In this document: in pieces, positions 53,811 to 60,886 of the stretch
Position numbering within the stretch: position 1 is the first letter of the stretch
Layout of the letters: each line of letters starts with the position of its first letter
Assembly (NCBI RefSeq): GCF_009363075.1
Contig: NZ_CP045293.1
Location: 6,173,501-6,237,500, forward strand
Direction: 5' to 3'
Origin: Paenibacillus guangzhouensis
GTDB taxonomy: Bacteria > Bacillota > Bacilli > Paenibacillales > Paenibacillaceae
DNA length: 64,000 nucleotides
Notes under the pieces: model-generated
Told to the model about the DNA's origin: nothing
Databases searched by the model: none
Seen by the model: the letters and a program-made list of their open reading frames with translations, nothing else
Made by a program: the position numbers and the translations under genes

Positions 53811-53969
53811 ATGTTCCGGGTCGGGGATCGTGTTGTATTCGTGACGGACGGGACAGTAGGGATTGTGATGGGGATCGATGAAGATCGATGTCAGGTGATT
53901 TGGGAGGATTTCTTCGCAAGCTGGGAGAAGATAGAGCTCTTGCGTAAAGAAGATCCGAAGACGATGTAG
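53811..53969 (+). CDS. 52-residue protein at the end of the fix operon
   Basis: ATG at 53811, five bases after the fixX stop, with GGGTGAG just upstream. The product begins MFRVGDRVVFVTDGTVG and continues with IVMGIDEDRCQVIWEDF, a pattern like a small SH3/KOW-type beta barrel, then a charged end (SWEKIELLRKEDPKTM). I do not know a named family. Close coupling to fixX suggests it belongs to the complex or its assembly. Confidence 0.7.
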   Translation: MFRVGDRVVFVTDGTVGIVMGIDEDRCQVIWEDFFASWEKIELLRKEDPKTM

Positions 53970-53997
53970 GGGATAACGAATAATACGGTGAACACAA

Positions 53998-54023
53998 AGA
54001 GCTGACCTCGTGGTCAGCTCTAA
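53998..54023. terminator. Hairpin after the fix operon
   Basis: Perfect stem AGAGCTGACC / GGTCAGCTCT around TCGT. The U tail is poor on both strands, so termination is likely but not certain. Confidence 0.6.
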
Positions 54024-54204
54024 CTGTCATGTTCTTGGTTATCTCCGAGCAGGCAGATGCTGATGGATAATAACGAGATTCGTTTCTTTTTCATCGAATA
54101 TTATTCCTCTCTTTGGGATGCGTATAGCAATTCTACGCCATACTATTGTATTAGATTTGCTATAAATTTACATCCCTTTCCACATTGGAGGAATCGATTC
54201 AAGC

Positions 54205-55002
54205 ATGCAATTATCAGAGATGAATCCTACACGTCCTTGGCCATTGCCGGCAGCGCCGTGGATAATGTCGCAGCAATGGCGTGATCTAACCTTCATTCAT
54301 TATGCGATGGAGCCGGGTGTATTGTCCCCGTTCATCCCGCGTGGGCTTGAATTAGATACTTATCAAGAGCAAGCATGGCTTAGCGTCGTCGTGCTTCGGG
54401 TGCATCATCTTCGAATGCGGTTCATGCCGCCGATCCCGAGTATGCTGGATTTCAATCAGATCAACCTTCGAACCTATGTCCGTTCCTGCGAAGGCAAACC
54501 CGGCGTCTATTTTTTGCGTATTGGCGCCACGAGCCGGCTTGCGGTGTTCGGCGCCTCGACCGTCATGCATTTACCGTTCGTGCACGTGGACCTTCAGATA
54601 GATCCCATGCATTCAGAGATGCACCCTTCAAGGCATCCATCGGTCCAACATGTCGATTGTCGATTTTCGGACCGCACGACGCTGCAATTCCATACGATGC
54701 TGGACTCGAGTTCGTTTCCTGCGAACGCCAATCCATTAACGAAGTGGCTTACCGAGCGATACTGTCAATATAGTGATGCCTTACGTCCCGATCCGCTTCA
54801 AGCACAGGACACAGCGAGCAGCAAGCTGCTCATTACAGACATTCAGCACCCGCCATGGTCCGTTCAGACCGTAAAGGTAACCATGGAACAGAACTCGCTG
54901 CTTCAACCCGATGGAATTCTACTGCCATCTTCACCGCATCTCGCGACGTATACGGACAAGCTGCAAGCGTATGTTTGGTGGCAGCGGCCTGTGAGAGCTT
55001 AA
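54205..55002 (+). CDS. DUF2071 (YqjF-like) protein
   Basis: 265 residues. PWIMSQQWRDLTFIHYAMEPGVLSPFIPRGLELDTYQEQAWLSVV is the conserved N-terminal span (residues 18-62), with INLRTYVRSCEGKPGVYFL after it; both fit the DUF2071 family (B. subtilis YqjF), a predicted acetoacetate-decarboxylase-like fold. Function is unknown. GGAGG is 13 bases before the ATG. Confidence 0.85.
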   Translation: MQLSEMNPTRPWPLPAAPWIMSQQWRDLTFIHYAMEPGVLSPFIPRGLELDTYQEQAWLSVVVLRVHHLRMRFMPPIPSMLDFNQINLRTYVRSCEGKPGVYFLRIGATSRLAVFGASTVMHLPFVHVDLQIDPMHSEMHPSRHPSVQHVDCRFSDRTTLQFHTMLDSSSFPANANPLTKWLTERYCQYSDALRPDPLQAQDTASSKLLITDIQHPPWSVQTVKVTMEQNSLLQPDGILLPSSPHLATYTDKLQAYVWWQRPVRA

Positions 55003-55026
55003 GACTGAATGTTCGGATGAACGAAC

Positions 55027-55061
55027 AGAACCCGCGCGGCTGCATGCTGCACGGGTTCTCG
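55027..55061 (+). terminator. Terminator after the DUF2071 gene
   Basis: GAACCCG / CGGGTTC arms around a GC-rich inner stem (GCATGC), followed by TCGTC. Weak U tail. Confidence 0.65.
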
Positions 55062-55070
55062 TCATGCCGT

Positions 55071-56216
55071 TCACCACGGCTGCCATCTTAATTGTCTAGC
55101 TTGCTTGTAGCGAGCTGCTACGGCAGGCCAATAGACGACGTTCCACCAGTTATCGATGTACTTGCGACGGTTGTTCTGGTACGTCAAATAATACGCATGC
55201 TCCCAGACATCAAGCGGGAGGAGGGGGATGTTATCCCACTGTGACAAGTTCTGGTGCTTCTCCGCTTGCAGAATCTGTGTACGGCCGCTGCGAGGGCTCC
55301 AGACGAGAATCGCCCAGCCGCCGCCTTCAACCTTCTCGGCTGCAGCACTGAATTGGGCCTTGAATTGATCAAAACTGCCATAATCCTGTATAATCTGCTC
55401 CGCTAAGTCGCCTTCAGGCTTCCCGCCGCCTTCCGGATTCATGATGTCCCAGAAAAGGGTATGTAGATCATGTCCAGCCCCATTAAAGGCTAATTCGCCT
55501 GCCCAATATTTAATGAGGTCGTAGTTCCCGTCTTCTCTTGCATTGGCGAGAGCGAGTTCCGCGGCATTCAGACCTGTGACATACGCCTGATGATGCTTAT
55601 CATGATGGATTCGCATGGTTGTCTCATCGATATAAGGCTCCAGTGCGTCATAAGGGTAGGAGAGAGGAGGCAGTTGATGACCACCGATAGGAACGGGTTC
55701 ATGCTGCTTTGGGGAGAGCATGTCAGACCATGTCTTGATCCGATAGTCCTCGGGATCGAAGGAAGATTGCTCTAGGTATGAGGGGGCAGCGATTCCTGGA
55801 TGAACCATCGGTTGCGCCGTTTGGATGAAAGACTCGGATTGCTCAATGATCCGGCGCAGGGTCTGCTGAGCTGGAATATTGCGCTGAATCGCAGGACTTG
55901 CGGCCATCACTTCTCGGAGCTGGGTGACCCACGCCAGCGAGTGGGCAAGGGACGCGTTCAATAGATGATCGACTTGCTCTTGCAGTTCAGGGGCGAAAGG
56001 CCGATCGGTATGGCGGAAGGGATGGATATAGAATTGTGTGTAGTGAATGGTTCGATGAACGAGCCGTTCCCATTCGTTCAGCCAAGCAATATATTGCGGC
56101 TCAAGTGCTGGAAGCACGGAAGGAATGAAGGCCATGTTCTCTTTTTCTTGTCGTTTCCATTGCAGGATTTCTTCGAGTACGCGTGCGGGCATAAGCGTAC
56201 CATATACAAACAGCAT
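55071..56216 (-). CDS. SodF-type superoxide dismutase with N-terminal helical domain
   Basis: 381 residues. The last 205 residues are a Fe/Mn SOD with all four ligands: MRIHHDKHHQAYV, GAGHDLHTLFWD and [40 protein letters not shown] and the ELAFNGAGH stretch match B. subtilis SodF rather than SodA. The first 170 residues look all-helical, with several His and Glu (ERLVHRTIHYTQFYIHPFRH), and are longer than the extension in SodF. The start at 56216 follows GGGAGGTG. Repeat element B lies just upstream. Confidence 0.9.
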   Translation of the reverse strand: MLFVYGTLMPARVLEEILQWKRQEKENMAFIPSVLPALEPQYIAWLNEWERLVHRTIHYTQFYIHPFRHTDRPFAPELQEQVDHLLNASLAHSLAWVTQLREVMAASPAIQRNIPAQQTLRRIIEQSESFIQTAQPMVHPGIAAPSYLEQSSFDPEDYRIKTWSDMLSPKQHEPVPIGGHQLPPLSYPYDALEPYIDETTMRIHHDKHHQAYVTGLNAAELALANAREDGNYDLIKYWAGELAFNGAGHDLHTLFWDIMNPEGGGKPEGDLAEQIIQDYGSFDQFKAQFSAAAEKVEGGGWAILVWSPRSGRTQILQAEKHQNLSQWDNIPLLPLDVWEHAYYLTYQNNRRKYIDNWWNVVYWPAVAARYKQARQLRWQPW

Positions 56217-56243
56217 GTCATAAGCACCTCCCTTAAAGTGCGT

Positions 56244-56494
56244 GTTCAAAAAGTCGGCATTTTCAGCACCGAGAAGGTTGCGAGAACCTGAAGCCATGCT
56301 TCCGTAGCGAGTTTTTCTTCGAAAAACTTGTAGGAGGAACGGAGTTTAGGCGAAACCTAAAAGAGTACCTGAAATGTTTCCAAAGGAAACATACTCCGTA
56401 AGCATACGCTATTCAAAGGTGAACGCAAGATTCGATGCCGATTATGCTATCTTGGATGATTTCGTGATCCAATGATGACTTTTTGAACAACCTC
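56244..56494 (+). repeat. Hairpin-rich repeat element, copy B
   Basis: About 250 bp. It has the same left end (GTTCAAAAAGTCGGCATTTT), right end (AATGATGACTTTTTGAAC) and internal hairpins as copy A. It occupies most of the 349-bp gap between the SodF-type gene (start 56216) and the hydrolase gene (end 56566). The remaining 70 bp hold nothing I recognise. Confidence 0.88.
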
Positions 56495-56565
56495 CTAGAA
56501 CATCTCTATTCAAGATATTCTAGGTGAGGGTAGCCTATGCCATGCTGTTTGGGTAGATTCTAAGA

Positions 56566-57549
56566 TTAAGATACGGCGTTTAGGAAGGAAGCGGTTCGCT
56601 TCAAATATTCTTTGGGATGCTGCCGGTAGATCATTTCATGCAAGGCGCCATTCGAGATCCATACCTCGGAATTCAGATTGCTCTGCTTCGCTGCGAGTTC
56701 TTCTGCAATCGGATAAGGAGCCTTCTCATCATTGGTTCCATGAATGAAGAAAATAGGCATCTCATAGTTATGGCTCTTCACAGCTTCGTATGGGATTTGC
56801 TGTAAGCTCGTGCCGTTGATGATCGGGAATAAGGAACGCAGGATCGGCAGTGAGACATCACGAGGCAGCTTCATATGTTGGCTGATATTATGATACAGCG
56901 TATCCGGCTCGAGCAGAAACGTGCTGTCCAAGATCATGGCATCGATGTCGTCCGTCTTCAGCGCCGCTTGCAAAGCTGTGCCGGCGCCCATGGAGAAGCC
57001 CCATACGACAATTTCCTTCGACCCGCGCTCTTTGGCGTATTGAATGGCGCCGAGTAGTTGCTCACTCTCGATGGCGCCGCCTGTTGCGGCGAGTTTATGC
57101 GTCTTCGAAGCGAAACCGTAATCGAACATGACGACGTTGTAATTCAAACGGTGCGCGAATTGTGCGAGATCGTACATTGGTACCCACAGCTCTTCGCGGT
57201 TCGCGCCATAGCCATGGCTGAATACGATGGTCTTCTGCGAGTTCGCAGCGGGGATATACCAGCCCTCTAAGTTCGTGCTGTTATCTAATGCAGGGAATGT
57301 AATATTCTCGTAATGCAGACGTTTGGCTTGATAGGGATTCGACGTGATGTCTGCAACGGTAGGATTGGACAGCACCCATGCAATATAGCCATGCAATGCT
57401 AGAAAAGCAAAGACGAGGAGCGTGACAAGTGATAGAGTAAGTGCGATCATGACATGTCTTAGACGCAGACGACGATAAGGTATCGCAGGTGAAACGGGCT
57501 GTAAAATATCGCCTTGTAGTACAGGTTCAGTCCATGTGGATGTCGTCAT
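56566..57549 (-). CDS. Membrane-anchored alpha/beta hydrolase
   Basis: 327 residues. One N-terminal membrane segment (about 32-55; VMIALTLSLVTLLVFAFLAL) precedes an alpha/beta hydrolase with the oxyanion region FSHGYGANREE, the nucleophile GFSMGAG, a late Asp in IHGTNDEKAPY and the His in GALHEM. The family includes serine esterases and peptidases, so the substrate is unknown. The start at 57549 follows GAGGAGGT. Confidence 0.9.
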   Translation of the reverse strand: MTTSTWTEPVLQGDILQPVSPAIPYRRLRLRHVMIALTLSLVTLLVFAFLALHGYIAWVLSNPTVADITSNPYQAKRLHYENITFPALDNSTNLEGWYIPAANSQKTIVFSHGYGANREELWVPMYDLAQFAHRLNYNVVMFDYGFASKTHKLAATGGAIESEQLLGAIQYAKERGSKEIVVWGFSMGAGTALQAALKTDDIDAMILDSTFLLEPDTLYHNISQHMKLPRDVSLPILRSLFPIINGTSLQQIPYEAVKSHNYEMPIFFIHGTNDEKAPYPIAEELAAKQSNLNSEVWISNGALHEMIYRQHPKEYLKRTASFLNAVS

Positions 57550-57594
57550 AGCGTATACCTCCTCTAAAATCTTAGATGTGAAAGTTAAAATCAG

Positions 57595-57804
57595 GTTCAA
57601 AAAGTTGCCTTATCAGCACCTGAAAGTTTCCAGAGGAAACTGCTTCGAAAGCGTATGCTTAGGTTGCGAGAACCTGAAGAAGGAGGAACGGAGTTTAGGC
57701 GAAACCTAAATGAGTACCGGATTTCGAAGGTGAACGCAAGATTCGATGTTGATTATGCTTCTTGAATGACTTCGTGATCAAATGATGACTTTTTGAACTA
57801 CCGC
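57595..57804 (+). repeat. Hairpin-rich repeat element, copy C
   Basis: About 210 bp. Left end GTTCAAAAAGTTGCC, right end AATGATGACTTTTTGAAC. It keeps TTTAGGCGAAACCTAAA, a GTTTCCAGAGGAAAC hairpin and the GAACGCAAGATTCGATG segment but lacks the GTTTTTCTTCGAAAAAC hairpin. It starts 46 bp upstream of the hydrolase start codon and lies in the 467-bp gap before the IclR gene. The rest of the gap is AT-rich promoter-like sequence. Confidence 0.85.
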
Positions 57805-58016
57805 TAATAGAGATCTATGAAAGCGTTTTATAATTGTATGGTAGTTCTATCGTATGATGAGATAGGTCTAGGGTCAATGGGTGGTCGTAATTTGTAAGGT
57901 CCTTGTAATCTACCTGTAACAGAGGCAATCTCAGCTTTACGTGAGCGTAGATTTTCGTTATACTGGATGTAACTAAGTTTCATTCTATGAAACTATTTTT
58001 AAGGGGGAATCCTCTC

Positions 58017-58760
58017 TTGGAAGAACGTAAATTAACGGTTCGAGCCGTCGAGCGGGCTTTAGATATACTGATTTGCTTTACATCGGACACGGATTTGGGC
58101 CTGACGGAAATCTCCAGCAAGATCGGGTTACATAAGAGTACCGTGCATCGGTTGCTGACCACACTGGAGGAGAAGGGGTTTGTTATCCGCAATCAAGCGA
58201 CAGAGAAATACCGATTGGGTATGCGCGTCTGGGAGCTGACAGCGAACCTGTCGCAAGAGGATGACCCTGCGAGTATCCTCCTGCCGGAAATGGAGCGGCT
58301 GCGTGATCTCATCGGTGAGACGATCAGCCTGTACCTGCGTGATGGCAAGGAGCGAATTCGGATTCAAGCCGTACAGAGTAATCATGCGATTCGCCGGGTA
58401 GCTCCGGTGGGCATGCGTGCGCCGCTATCGGTAGGGGCATCGAGTAAAGTATTGATCGCATATGCGAATGAGGACATTCAAGCTGAATTGATCCAGTCGT
58501 TAGACTGGGCGTCAGAGTCCGAGAAGGAGCATTATATTCGCCAATTATCGGAGATCAGGGAGCAGGGCTATGCGACAAGCTTTGAAGAGCGTGAATCTGG
58601 TGCTGCAGCCCTATCTGCGCCAATATTCGACAGATCCCACCACTTGGCGGCGGCTTTGTCCGTCTCCGGACCTGTGAACCGTTTCTCGCTTCAGGCGATG
58701 CAGGATCAAGCACCGCTTGTGATTGAAGCAGCGAAGCGGATGGGGAAGATGTTACGATAA
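58017..58760 (+). CDS. IclR family transcriptional regulator
   Basis: 247 residues. The winged helix TEISSKIGLHKSTVHRLLTTLEEKGFV is preceded by the typical start LTVRAVERALDIL. The C-terminal effector domain has SLYLRDGKERIRIQAV, APLSVGASSKVLIA and GYATSFEERESGAAALSAPIFD. The TTG at 58017 has AGGGGG nine bases upstream and fits the family start; an ATG at 57987 does not. No obvious target gene is adjacent. Confidence 0.93.
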   Translation: MEERKLTVRAVERALDILICFTSDTDLGLTEISSKIGLHKSTVHRLLTTLEEKGFVIRNQATEKYRLGMRVWELTANLSQEDDPASILLPEMERLRDLIGETISLYLRDGKERIRIQAVQSNHAIRRVAPVGMRAPLSVGASSKVLIAYANEDIQAELIQSLDWASESEKEHYIRQLSEIREQGYATSFEERESGAAALSAPIFDRSHHLAAALSVSGPVNRFSLQAMQDQAPLVIEAAKRMGKMLR

Positions 58761-58781
58761 GAAGAAGCTATTACACGGCAT

Positions 58782-58836
58782 CAAAAAAGAGCCAATATCA
58801 TTGCAGTATAGACTGCATGGTATCGGCTCTTTTTTG
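58782..58836. terminator. Bidirectional terminator between iclR and hxlR genes
   Basis: AAAAAAGAGCC..ATATCATTGCAG / CTGCATGGTATCGGCTCTTTTTT, a long stem with A and T runs on either side. Confidence 0.92.
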
Positions 58837-58847
58837 CCTTGCAAGGT

Positions 58848-59156
58848 TCACATCCATTTTTCGCCCCAGGATTGAATTTTCTCAATAACGGGTTCTAGAT
58901 CTCTACCTTTGTCCGTTAGGTCATATTCGATGCGAACCGGGGTCTCCGGATAGACATTTCGGACGAGAATGCCGCAGTTCTCCAGCTCCTTGATCCGATC
59001 CGTCAGCATTTTATCGCTCATTTCCGGAATTTGTTCTTTAATCTCTTTAAATCTGCGTGGACCGCCTAACAGTACGCGAATGATTAGACCTGTCCAGCGT
59101 TTGCCAAGCAGCTCAGAAGCGTGCTCGTATTTAGGACACATTTTAGAGTAATCCAT
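58848..59156 (-). CDS. HxlR family transcriptional regulator
   Basis: 102 residues. The HxlR winged helix is complete: CPKYEHASELLGKRWTGLIIRVLLGGPRRFKEI, with MSDKMLTDRIKELENCGIL and the wing VRIEYDLTDKG (spans mark helices and wing). Cys7 and a second Cys in ENCGIL could be redox-sensing, as in YodB-like members. The start at 59156 follows GAGGTGT. It is divergent from the DoxX-pirin operon and probably controls it. Confidence 0.93.
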   Translation of the reverse strand: MDYSKMCPKYEHASELLGKRWTGLIIRVLLGGPRRFKEIKEQIPEMSDKMLTDRIKELENCGILVRNVYPETPVRIEYDLTDKGRDLEPVIEKIQSWGEKWM

Positions 59157-59261
59157 TGTAACACCTCTTTTCCGGGCAAATGCAATATGCAATGTCCTTG
59201 CAATAATTTTAGCATATCTATTCTAAGAAAAATAGGTTATTTAAAAATTATTTTTAGTTGC

Positions 59262-59305
59262 TTGACAAAAGTTAGTTGATGAGTGTATATTAATAAAAGT
59301 TAGTA
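59262..59305 (+). promoter_or_regulatory. doxX promoter with repeated AAAAGTTAGT
   Basis: TTGACA (59262-59267), 18-bp spacer, TATATT (59286-59291). The word AAAAGTTAGT occurs at about 59267 and 59296, flanking the -10. It is a likely operator for the divergent HxlR protein. Confidence 0.6.
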
Positions 59306-59340
59306 ACAAACAAAAAATAAGTGTTAAGGGGAGAGTTACA

Positions 59341-59730
59341 ATGTTAGACGCAGGTATTCTTATTATTCGCTTGGTGATCGGACTTTTATTTATCGGTCAT
59401 GGCGCTCAGAAATTATTCGGGATGTTCGGGGGACACGGACTACGCGGTACAGCAGGATGGCTAGAATCCATCGGGATGAAGCCGGGCATGCTCATGGCCT
59501 TCATGGCAGGTGCTGGTGAGTTGGTAGGCGGATTATTATTCGCATCAGGTATCTGGTTAACGATCGGTGCTGCACTCATCGTCATCACGATGCTGGTATC
59601 CATCGTTACCGTACACGGCAAGAATGGTCTATGGATTACTGCAGGCGGTTATGAATATAATCTGGTTCTTATCGCCGTAGCTGTAGGTATCGCCTTCATC
59701 GGCGGCGGGCAATATACATTGATGAACTAA
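59341..59730 (+). CDS. DoxX family membrane protein
   Basis: 129 residues, four membrane segments. RLVIGLLFIGHGAQKLFG and GELVGGLLFASGIW are DoxX features. In related Bacillus operons such proteins accompany quinone or thiol stress responses under YodB/HxlR-type control. GGGGAGAG precedes the ATG. It is followed by pirin after 26 bp. Confidence 0.93.
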   Translation: MLDAGILIIRLVIGLLFIGHGAQKLFGMFGGHGLRGTAGWLESIGMKPGMLMAFMAGAGELVGGLLFASGIWLTIGAALIVITMLVSIVTVHGKNGLWITAGGYEYNLVLIAVAVGIAFIGGGQYTLMN

Positions 59731-59756
59731 TGGAATAGAAGTGAGGAGGATCAATC

Positions 59757-60464
59757 ATGATTAACATTTATCCAGCAGAATCTCGTTACACGGCAGACCA
59801 TGGATGGCTGAAGAGCAATTTCAGCTTCTCCTTTGCGGATCATTACGATCCGAGCAATCTGAACTTTGGCGCCATGCGCGTGCTGAATGACGATTTCGTC
59901 GCGCCGCAAGAAGGGTTCGGCATGCATCCGCACCGTGAGATGGAGATTGTATCCATCGTGCTGTCCGGCAAACTTGAGCATCGGGACAATTTAGGTAATC
60001 ATGCGATCACTTCATTCGGTGAAATTCAGCGGATGTCGGCAGGAACAGGTATTTTTCACTCGGAATTCAATGCATCGAGCGATGAAACGTTGAATTTCTT
60101 GCAAATGTGGTTCATCCCTGGGGAGTCGAATCTGCAGCCGTCCTACGAGACGTCGGCATTCGATGTGAATCGCATGCGCAATCAATTATTGCCTGTCGTC
60201 TCTAGCAGCGGCGGAGAGAATGTGGCGAAGATTCATCAAGATATGACGATCTACTTGTCCGATCTGGATGCAGGACAGTCACTATCTCATGCGACGACGG
60301 CTGATCGCAAAACATTCGTCTTTGTCCTCGAAGGGGACGTCACCTTGAATGGTGAAGCGAAGCTGGGTAAGCGAGATTCAGCACGAATTGCCGACATCAC
60401 AACGCTGCAGATTGAAGCAAGTCATGATGCGCGGTTCATGCTCATTGACTTGTGTGATCTGTAA
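59757..60464 (+). CDS. Pirin family protein (YhhW-like)
   Basis: 235 residues, two cupin halves. The metal site is in GMHPHREMEIVSIVLSG and GIFHSEFN, intact. YhhW-type pirins can oxidise quercetin in vitro; the natural role is unclear. It is cotranscribed with the DoxX gene and lies opposite an HxlR regulator. Confidence 0.92.
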   Translation: MINIYPAESRYTADHGWLKSNFSFSFADHYDPSNLNFGAMRVLNDDFVAPQEGFGMHPHREMEIVSIVLSGKLEHRDNLGNHAITSFGEIQRMSAGTGIFHSEFNASSDETLNFLQMWFIPGESNLQPSYETSAFDVNRMRNQLLPVVSSSGGENVAKIHQDMTIYLSDLDAGQSLSHATTADRKTFVFVLEGDVTLNGEAKLGKRDSARIADITTLQIEASHDARFMLIDLCDL

Positions 60465-60490
60465 TACGCTATAAGTTCAGACGCGTTCTT

Positions 60491-60524
60491 AAACCGCTCG
60501 TCCTTTAGGATGGGCGGTTATTTG
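60491..60524 (+). terminator. Terminator after the pirin gene
   Basis: AACCGCTCGTCC / GGATGGGCGGTT followed by ATTTG. Confidence 0.8.
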
Positions 60525-60636
60525 CCTTTCCATGCACGATTCGTCACGATGGCAAATTCGTTAACATATATCTGTGCATCTCCTTTGTATACTAGAAATA
60601 CACCCATCACATTCCTCCTGAAGGGAGACGGTATAT

Positions 60637-60792
60637 ATGGAGACATTCGGCAGAGGTTGTCTGTATATTATTATTGGCTTCGTACTTATCTTCATTCTAG
60701 CCATATTCGTTGGGGGGATTACGATCCCTTGGTTTATTCTGATTCCGCTCATTATCTTCGCGTTCTGGATCGCAAGTCAGAAGAATAAATGA
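60637..60792 (+). CDS. 51-residue membrane protein
   Basis: ATG at 60637 with AAGGGAGACGGTATAT upstream. The product starts METFGRGCLYIIIGFVLIF and holds two hydrophobic segments (about 9-27 and 30-46), then ASQKNK. I do not recognise a family. It is shorter than most annotation cut-offs and lies alone between pirin and aconitase. Confidence 0.7.
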   Translation: METFGRGCLYIIIGFVLIFILAIFVGGITIPWFILIPLIIFAFWIASQKNK

Positions 60793-60818
60793 CGCCGTGT
60801 ATGTAGTAGGGAAACGAA

Positions 60819-60866
60819 AAAGAGCTCCAAGATGTCCTAACCATCAGACATCTCGGAGCTCTTAAC
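60819..60866 (-). terminator. Terminator of the aconitase gene
   Basis: GAGCTCC..AGATGTC / GACATCT..GGAGCTC with an A run before it on the plus strand, giving a U tail on the minus strand. Confidence 0.88.
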
Positions 60867-60886
60867 TTATGATATGAGTTCTAGCT

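Noticed and set aside
16015-57804. Repeat copies as a CRISPR array or rRNA-like element
   Set aside because: The copies are dispersed, 210-280 bp long, with hairpins and no spacer-repeat periodicity.
57819-57832. cre box TGAAAGCGTTTTAT before the IclR gene
   Set aside because: The last two consensus positions fail and there is no carbon-related context, so it is too weak to annotate.
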